DNA from: Erinaceus europaeus | Taxonomy: Eukaryota; Chordata; Mammalia; Eulipotyphla; Erinaceidae | Assembly: GCF_950295315.1 (NCBI RefSeq) | Contig: NC_080181.1 | Coordinates: 4,466,726 to 4,530,725 of the forward strand | DNA: 64,000 nt | Direction: 5' to 3' | Shown here: piece by piece, positions 56,641 to 64,000 of the stretch | Numbering within the stretch: the stretch's first letter is position 1 | Layout of the letters: each line of letters starts with the position of its first letter | Program-made: the position numbers and the translations under genes | The notes under the pieces: model-generated | The model's database searches: none | Told to the model about the DNA's origin: nothing | What the model saw: the letters and a program-made list of their open reading frames with translations, nothing else

Positions 56641-56857
56641 GTGGGCCTGGTGTTGGTGCACCTGGGTGAATGTACACATTACAGTGTTCAAGGACCCGGG
56701 TTCAAACCCCTGCCCCACACTGGCCACACTACAGAGGAAAGCTTCATGAGCAATGAAGCAGTGCTGCAGGTATCTCTCTTTCTCCCTCTCTGTTTTCTCC
56801 ATCTTCCCCTGCCCTTGCAGTTTCTCTATGTCCCTATCAGGAAAAAAAAAAAAGACA
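56641..56857 (+). repeat. SINE (second head type) with 13-bp perfect target-site duplication
   Basis: GTGGGCCTGGTGTTGGTGCA, ACCCGGGTTCAAACCCCTGC and a CTCTCTTTCTCCCTC tail ending in an A run. AAGATAGTATCTG flanks it at 56628-56640 and 56858-56870. Confidence 0.92.
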
Positions 56858-57016
56858 AAGATAGTATCTGCTAGCCTAAAATTTCATCAAGTTAGCAGAA
56901 AACCCCATATTATTTTGCCAGTTTGCTGATATCCTTGTTCTCTCATTATTGAAAAAAAAATAGCAGTTAGCATAACAGTGTCAAAAGTGCCTTCATATGA
57001 GTTAGTCCTAGACTAG

Positions 57017-57024
<8 letters not shown>

Positions 57025-57048
<24 letters not shown>
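57025..57048 (+). repeat. (CA)n microsatellite
   Basis: About 12 CA units followed by an A run. Confidence 0.95.
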
Positions 57049-57049
<1 letters not shown>

Positions 57050-57871
57050 AAAAAAAAAATGTGAAAAGAAGTAAAGTTTCAAGAAATAGAGCAATGAAAG
57101 CATGTTATTTTGCTTCCACATCTGCAGTCATTATCCCTTTTCAAAGTTGAGTTCCCAAATTCAAGCCTTGAAACACTCTCCAATTAACTCTAACAATGTT
57201 TTCAGAAGATGGACTTTGACTTGGCCCATTTAATAAACAAATCCAATCAGTCACCCTGCCAGTAAGAATGGAAAACAGATATCTTTGAGAATGATAAATA
57301 ACTGATTGCAAAGGGGACTTGCAAAACATACAACTGTAGGGGCTGTTTTATATTCATTCTTACAACTGGATTTCTCTAATGGATTGATAACAGTTTTGCT
57401 TTGTTCTGTGACAAACTCCCAGCTCAAACCGTTAGGCAAAATTCATCACACAGAAATCCTGTTACCTCTCAGTAAAGTCCACAGAGTCCGATTCGTGAGA
57501 AAGGGCTTACTGTCCAAGTACTCTCTGATGGGAAGCTAAGACATCACCTGGTTTTGTATGTAAAACAGACAGACAGTGGCTCGTTTGAGGTGCCTTGCAT
57601 ACTAATGCTTAGTGACTGCAGCTGAATAATCCTCTGTAATCAGAACAGAATATAGTGCTTTATAAAATCAGAGGATCTAACACAGGTTCCTGAAATGGGA
57701 CTTTGGATCATATCTTGTAGCCTTCGCTGGGTGTAAATCCAGTCATTCCCCTAACTCCCACTAGAACTTGTGCCCAGTTGTTTACACATGAACAGTAAGG
57801 TACCTGGTGTTAAATGTCTTGGAAAATGCGGTTGACCATTCTGAATCATATCAGTCTCTAGTCTGAATTTT

Positions 57872-58185
57872 TTTTTTTTTTGCCTCCAGGGTTATCACTG
57901 GGGCTCTGTGCCTGCACTATGAATCCACTGCTCCTGGAAACCATTTTTTCCCATTTTTATTGCCATTATTGTTATTATTGTTGTTGGATAGAACAGAGAG
58001 AAATAGAGAGAGATGAGGAAGACAGAGGGGAGAGAAAAATAGGCACCTACAGACCTGCTTCACCGCCTGTGAAATGACACCCCCTACAGGTGGGGGGGAG
58101 CCAGGGGCTTGAACCGGGATCCTTGTGCCGATCCTTGGACTTCACGCCATGTGAGCTTAACCCACTGTGCTACCACCTGGCCCCC
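57872..58185 (-). repeat. long-type ERI SINE with 15-bp target-site duplication
   Basis: TTTGCCTCCAGGGTTATCAC, CCACTGCTCCTGGAAACC, GGGGCTTGAACCGGGATCC and CCCACTGTGCTACCACCTGG. TCTAGTCTGAATTTT (57857-57871) and TCTACTCTGAATTTT (58186-58200) flank it with one mismatch. Confidence 0.93.
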
Positions 58186-60514
58186 TCTACTCTGAATTTT
58201 AACCTTTCTATGAACATGTTTAATTCCCCACTTCCACTCTGTCTGCTCTTGGCTTACACAGATTGATTTCACTTTGAAGACCCCTGTTCATATTTCCTGT
58301 CATGCTCCACTTACAAGTCTTGCTCTTCATCTGTAATTCAGTCATGGTTCTGTTCCCAGAGCACAGATCTGTCTCTGATCCTCTCTGTAATGAATGACAG
58401 AATGGCCGGGCTGCACAAGGGGAAGCCAAGATGCCCACTGTACAGGCAACACCTCGGCCTCAGCCTTCAGGTAAGCCTCAACTTACTCTACTGAAGATGC
58501 CACCAAAGCAGCACACGAGGCTGCTGGGAGGGTGGGTGGAGCCAGCTCCCATTCCTGTGAGTGACTGCACTTGCCCGTGTGGTGACTATCAGACTCTCGT
58601 GCCTAATCCACAGTGTGAGGGCCTTTATTGCTCTGCCTTCTGGTCCCTTCCAGATTGAAATTTAAATGAAACAACCCTTGCAGAACTTTGATCTTGTTGA
58701 ATGTGATGAGAAGTGTTTGTCTACACACTTAGCATCATTAATGAGAATACCACTTACAAGAGCTCTGTAGTCATTAAAAAACATTTACACCGTCGTAAGA
58801 CTGTTAATTTCCATTGGGATTTTTCCTAATTATAGTACTCCAGTCCTTCAGCTATAATTTGAATCTAGTGACAATGCAGAGGCCAGCTTAGATCATTCTT
58901 CATTTATTTTGTAATATCATATTAATCTCTTTTTCCATTTAGTGCTTCCTACCATTAATTCTGAATCCTGCCAGTTACTGCTCAGATATAGTTTGCGATA
59001 CTTAGCACCATTTGCAAATGATCGCGTACTCCTTCCATCTAAGTGATCTTATCTCAGATTTAATTTCCTCAGGAGTGAAATCTGCCTTTCCTGTTGCTTT
59101 TGCACTGCACACAGTGTCTTAAATAGTTGGTACCAAAACTGCTGTTACTGGCTGGGATGGTGGGCCTACTTACCCACAGAAAGGCTCTGTGGTTGGCAGT
59201 GTTACAAACCATAGAAATGGTGTAAGATTTAGCACTTTTTATTTGTGAAGGTGATGAATACTGGAACTGTCTGTATTCGTTTCTGTATTTCTCTCTTTAA
59301 TTCCAGAGTTGCTTCATGTTACTTGCTCATTGTGTGGATACCCAGTAAGCAGCTATACCACCTAGTGCAGGGCAATTTTAAAATTCCAAAATCAGAACTT
59401 CTTTTACTGAGAACCATTGAGTGCAGAATTTGTCATTCGACTCTATTTTTCACTTATTGGCAGTTATTTGGTGTGACATCGGCAGGGAAACCAAAGGTGG
59501 TGGGTGTAATCCTTGCCCTTGGTCAGTGGTAGATCAGTGTTTGTGGCACGACTTTCTATGTTGCATATTCAGGTAGGAAATTCAAATGCCCAAAAAAGTA
59601 TGAGAACTATATTGTGAACAAGCAGCTGTTCATTCTTATCATGGCTAATTATTGTAGTGGATGAGGAACATCCAGGCAAAAGTCCTGCTGGGAAAATCTT
59701 GGAAACAAGTGTAAAAGCAACTGAACGACTTTGTGGTGGCATTTTCTCCAAGAACACACAGTGCAGACAAGTGTAGATTTATCAAAGAACTCTCACCTGT
59801 TGATCAAACTAATTTCTGGCCAGTTAGACCAGGTGACACTGCTCTTTGTAGCAGATGGCCTGGTCATCTCAATGACCCCTACTGGAGTTTTATTTCTGAT
59901 CAAGCTTCAGGTCTTTGAGGGATGAGTCACACTCCACTCTCCCCCCTACACCAGGCTGACACCAGGCTGAGCCCCGGGGTAGCCACTGTCTAGATACTGC
60001 TCTTTCTGGTGGTAGAGGGGGAGAGAAATGGCAGACCACCCGCAGGCCTGTAAGTCCCCCTCCAACTGAGAAGCCCATGTCCAATCCTGACTTTCAGGGA
60101 CAGAGACATGTAGTTCCCTCAAGGAGGGACACAACAGGACAAGAAAATCGAACATTTGCTCCAAATATTGCAAACGCTACAGCTATCAACTGGCCAGTTC
60201 CTTCCTAACTGTGCATGTGCATCTCTTGCTGACCTGCCTTGCTGCACACATGCCATTTAGTTGATTTCCATTAAAAGCTTAATTGGTCACTATCTGAACT
60301 CAGAACAGAAATGACAGTTTCCAGCTGTTCTGCATCAGAACTTTACAATCCAGCTTCATCACTGATGGAGATATTGATTTGTTCTTAACCTCTGTGTATT
60401 TCACTTATGGACCAAACTTGTTAAGGAGAGCAGAGTGAGTGTGGAGAGCCTCAGGCCTAGCATCTGTCTGAAATATCTTTCCAAGCACTTAGAAGAACAA
60501 TTAGCAAAAGAGGA

Positions 60515-60640
60515 TTCCCCATGTCTTATCTCATTTAAGCTTACAAGAGCCCTATCCAGTGCACAGTAATACTGGCATTTAACAGGTGATGAAAGCAAGA
60601 TATAGATAACCTCAGTCAGTTGCTCAGGGAATTAATTTAA
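60515..60640 (-). repeat. MIR fragment, - strand
   Basis: TTATCTCATTTAAGCTTACA, ATTTAACAGGTGATGAAAGC and CAGTCAGTTGCTCAGGGAAT follow MIR reversed. Confidence 0.65.
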
Positions 60641-60708
60641 ATCAGTGTCCTGGCAGCCACCATTTTGTGTCCACTCTCTGTGGTGCCAGAAGTATAAGAA
60701 ACTGGCTG

Positions 60709-60925
60709 GATGCTTGGCTGGTTGGTTGGTTGCAAAGTTGGCTGCTTGGCTGGTTGGTTGGTTGGTTGGTTGGCTGACTGGATGGTTGATTGGTTGGTTG
60801 GCTGGGTAGTTGGTTGGTTGCTTGGCTGGTAGGTTGGTGGCTGATTGGTTGGCTAGTTGGTTGGTTGCTTGCTTGGAGGGCTAGTTGGTTTTTTGGTTGT
60901 TTGGTTGGCTGGCTGGTTGGTTGAT
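60709..60925 (+). repeat. degenerate (TTGG)n / (GGCT)n tetranucleotide array
   Basis: About 215 bp of TTGG and TGGC units with scattered substitutions (GGTTGGTTGGTTGGTTGG at the core). It lies next to the - strand SINE at 60926. Confidence 0.95.
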
Positions 60926-61131
60926 TTTTTTATAGGACCAGGGCCTCTCATTTGCATAATTTCACTACTGTGAGCCACTTTTTTAATTCTAGTCGACAGA
61001 GAGGGTGAGACAACAGAGTAGCACAGCTTCCTCAGTTTCTGAAGCACCTCCCATTTGGTACAGGGCTTTGAACCTGGGCCTTTGGCATGATGATGCATGT
61101 GCCCTATCCAATGAGCTATCTCTCTAGCCCT
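60926..61131 (-). repeat. diverged SINE (third type), - strand
   Basis: GACAGAGAGGGTGAGACAAC, AGAGTAGCACAGCTTCCTCA, TTTGAACCTGGGCCTTTGGC and CCAATGAGCTATCTCTCTAG. Confidence 0.7.
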
Positions 61132-62720
61132 ACGAATCCTTTTAGACCAAAATCAGATGTCATGTTCTCATGGAAACCATACTTATGATCCATCCTCCCA
61201 TCTAAGTCAGGTACCAGCCCTCTCACCTTGGCATGATTATCATCTTACCTGACTAACTGAGCTTCTGTAGAGCAATTTGCCTGTGAATCTTCATGGCCTA
61301 GTACAATGCCTTGTATCAGTCTCACCATTGATATTAATATTCATGGTACTTGAGAGATGTTTGAGTGTAATTTAGTCAGAGCTTGGTTTAAAAAAAAAAA
61401 GGAAGAAATCAAGATTTCAGTCAGGGTACAAATATAGTTGGGCTTTGAACGGTAACTGAGAATCAGTTGTCCTGGCTCTTAACTATAGCTTAGTCACCTT
61501 CTATATTGTCATCTCAGTGCTCTCCTTTCCTCAGCCTTGAAGTAAGGAAGTAGGAGTAATCATTAAATCCCCATCAGCTCTGACAGCTTTTGCATCTGAA
61601 CGGAGCTGTTCTCAATAAATAAAAGCAACCCGGAAAAGTGCCTACTTGTGAATCCCTTTACTTACTGCCTTCACTACATGGAAATCAACCTTTCTGAAGC
61701 AGCTTATCACCAAGTCACTTCACTCCAACAACATCTCTGTTAACTCGAGTTTCTCTCCATCACCTGGTATGACATTATCAGCTCAGTCCTGTCTCTCATT
61801 TCTCATGGAAAACTCAGGCAACAGTCATGTAAATCAACAAGTGCCAAAAGTCGATAGGGCTACTAAAATGAACTGAAAAAAAAAAGCAGTAATAGATAAT
61901 CAGAGTGAAAAATATAGAAGTTAAGAAAGAGGATGTCATTGGAGTAAGGGAGCTCACTGCACACAGAGGTAAGATGTAGCTTAGGTAGGAAGTGCGTTCT
62001 GTTGCTATAGGACAGGGGTCAGCCCAATCAAGTACTCAACTCAGCAGATACCAAGATTCACAGTCAGGTTTTCTTTCTGGAAGCAAATAATTAATTAAAA
62101 TCAATATACATGATATGTGGCTAGAAGCAAAGAACTAATACCAAGAGAGGGAGTAGTTCTCTCCTACTAAGGATGACAGGGAGGTTTCTGTAGAACTCAT
62201 GGCCTGTGTGCTGGGTTTTCAGGAGTTGTCCAGAGCTTTTCTGTTTTTCCCAGAGAAAGAACAGCATGAGGAATTATGTGGAAAATGAAGATTATATGCT
62301 TTTGTGCAACACCAAGGATGTTAAGATGTTAAAGAATGAGGCGAAGTGGACTTCAGGAAGAGACACAGGAGAGGAGGCCAGATGGAAGAGATATTTTGCC
62401 AAGTTACCTGTCAACAATGAGAAATTCATGTGGAGTCAGTTCCACCCACAGCCCAGGGCTCTCATAGCCCCCCTGGCCTCTGTCTAGCTGTCCCTCTCCC
62501 CAGCTGTCAAGAGAACATGGTGGCCTTCATCCCTTCCCAGCCCATCCTCCTCCCCCAGCTCAGATCCCTACACTCCTGTGTTACAGGCCTGTTTTACTCT
62601 CTATTCTGCGTGCTCGCCTAGGTCCCCTCCAAGGCCTACACAGCACCTCTCTAGGTCGCTCCCACATCGCCGATGTATTTGTGCCTCTAGACAGAGCCCA
62701 GGCCTGTACAGATGCTGAGT

Positions 62721-62742
62721 GGGGGGGGGGGGGGGCGGGTAG
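62721..62742 (+). repeat. poly(G) run with adjoining G triplets
   Basis: Fifteen G in a row (62721-62735) followed by CGGGTAGGG. Confidence 0.95.
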
Positions 62743-63139
62743 GGAAGAAAGCCTTGACTCCAAGTGTAGGCAGAGCCATGGTTCAGAGAGAAGCAAGAGC
62801 TGGTAGCGCACAGAACGTGCATGCCCAGGGCTCCAGACTGTCCTCACTGCCTCCTTCTGGAGGGTTTCTCTGTTTCCTCCACTTCATGAAACTCTTGTCT
62901 CACACAATTTAAATAAGAAATTCAATCTTTAAAGAGAGAGAAAAATAGGAAGGAGGTAAATGTTAGGGTATCTTGTAGGATCACTTATCTTTTAACTAGT
63001 TCACTTTTCTTAACAGTATTATTTGACTCCTAGAGGTAATTTTTATGATTACAAGAAAATTAAAATCATGTTCCTTTTCACTAGTCCACACACTGAGTTA
63101 GATTAATTGCTTCCCCTGCACTCAAAAAAAAAAAAAAAA

Positions 63140-63255
63140 GATGTATTTATCAACATTAGAGTCAAAGAAGAAGAGGAATTAGAGAATCTCTCTGGCACAT
63201 GGGATGCCAGGGATCAAACTCAGGACCTCCTGCTATTAAATCCAAACAGCCCAGG
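63140..63255 (-). repeat. diverged SINE (third type), - strand
   Basis: GGCACATGGGATGCCAGGGAT, CAAACTCAGGACCTCCTGC (reversed B box) after an A run. Weak. Confidence 0.5.
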
Positions 63256-63564
63256 GCATCTTCACCTGCACTTTTAAGAAAAAATTTTTTTAGTTGTTTA
63301 AAATTGTATTAGTCATGGCCTTTGACATCCAGTATGGCCAGAAGTGTGCAGGTCACAGTCAGGACCCCACAGTCAGGACCACAGGTCTTCAGAGAAGTCC
63401 TCATGGTGACAGTGCAAGTGCAGGAGCAAACCGACACCGCCCTGGCAGGGTTCCCTCCTGGCCGTCTCTCCGCACTCAGACCCTTGACCATGGCTGAGTT
63501 GTCATGCAGTGCCATCTGACCTGGCCTACCTCTGCCAAGGCTCTGAGCCAGCTGGCTTCTTCTG

Positions 63565-63698
63565 TTCGGTTTTTCAGATAGAGGGAGAAAGCAAGATACC
63601 ACAGAACCAAAGCTTCCTCTAGCATAGTGGTAACTGGGCTTGAGCCTGGGCCTTGTTCATGACAAAGTAGGCAACTCTTGAGGGAGCTCCCCAACCCC
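63565..63698 (-). repeat. diverged SINE, - strand
   Basis: TTTCAGATAGAGGGAGAAAG, CAAGATACCACAGAACCAAA and GGCTTGAGCCTGGGCCTTG. Weak. Confidence 0.5.
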
Positions 63699-64000
63699 AG
63701 CAGGCTCCAGACTCGGTTAGACTCTGGGAACCAGGCTCCGAGGGCAGCAGCCGCTCAAGCTTCACTTCAGCAGCTCACGCCAGCTCCGGCCACTTTTTCC
63801 AGTTTCTTCTTTTTCCCTGTTGTCATTGGTGCTTTCTAGGCATCCTGACACCAGGCAGATCAAATACTGCATGTCACAAGCACCCAGTAATACAAAAGAA
63901 ATAAACGAACAAGGCTTTGCAGAATTCATGACCTCCAGCAGCTTCTGGTCCACCCAGCTTCCAAAGAGCGAACAATGGTCTTAATTTTTCTCCTTCATTT

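Larger units (their letters stand above)
55964..64000. other. intergenic sequence downstream of CNTN5
   Basis: SINEs and simple repeats listed separately, with unique sequence between them. The 58,190-60,500 and 61,140-63,120 stretches show no gene I recognise. A GC-richer part (62,450-62,900 and 63,330-63,550) includes a G15 run. Open frames of 60-95 codons here have no recognisable domain or splice context. Confidence 0.7.

Noticed and set aside
59731..59925. Two overlapping open frames of about 60 codons
   Set aside because: Short, no recognisable similarity, AT-rich context; insufficient for a gene call.
62206..62487. 93-codon open frame in the downstream region
   Set aside because: No known domain, no splice or promoter context; treated as chance.

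Overview
This is a mammalian nuclear DNA window: long introns, GT-AG splice sites, AT-rich non-coding sequence, very many tRNA-derived SINEs, and remnants of MIR, MaLR and ERV elements. The dominant SINE has a head beginning GGGAGTCGGGCGGTAGCGCA, a Pol III B box (GGTTCGAGCCC) and an ACAACAATAA-rich 3' end. I recognise this as the hedgehog ERI type, so the source is most likely an erinaceid such as Erinaceus europaeus. This is recognition from memory, not a database search.

The only protein-coding gene I can support is the 3' part of contactin-5 (CNTN5, also NB-2) on the + strand. Nine exons lie between 4801 and 48689. They encode about 430 residues: the four fibronectin type III (FnIII) domains and the C-terminal GPI-anchor signal. 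All reading frames join across introns, every intron seen complete begins GT and ends AG, and the TGA stop is at 48687-48689. Each FnIII domain is spread over two exons, and the inter-domain introns are phase 1. The six Ig domains, signal peptide and promoter lie upstream of the window. The 3' UTR probably runs to about 51,315, after an AATAAA at 51290; earlier and later candidate signals exist.

Layout: 1-4800 is intron; 4801-6278 holds the two exons of FnIII-1; 6279-18030 is an 11.8 kb intron with a probable LTR and several nested SINEs; 18031-21242 holds the FnIII-2 exons; 21243-28621 is intron; 28622-38913 holds the FnIII-3 exons around a 10 kb intron packed with SINEs, polypyrimidine microsatellites and an unusual non-LTR retrotransposon; 39351-45672 holds the FnIII-4 exons around an intron with a solo class II-type LTR; 48589-51315 is the last exon; 51316-64000 is apparently intergenic, with no gene that I recognise.

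The most unusual item is a 5'-truncated non-LTR retrotransposon on the - strand at 33017-33811. It carries a recognisable reverse-transcriptase C-terminal CxC...H...C region, a stop codon that abuts a ~330 bp GAA/GGAGAA tail, and a 12-bp target-site duplication. It does not look like the L1, L2 or CR1 copies usual in placental mammals. I saw no CRISPR array, operon or other prokaryotic-type system. Open frames outside the nine exons look like chance or repeat-derived frames.
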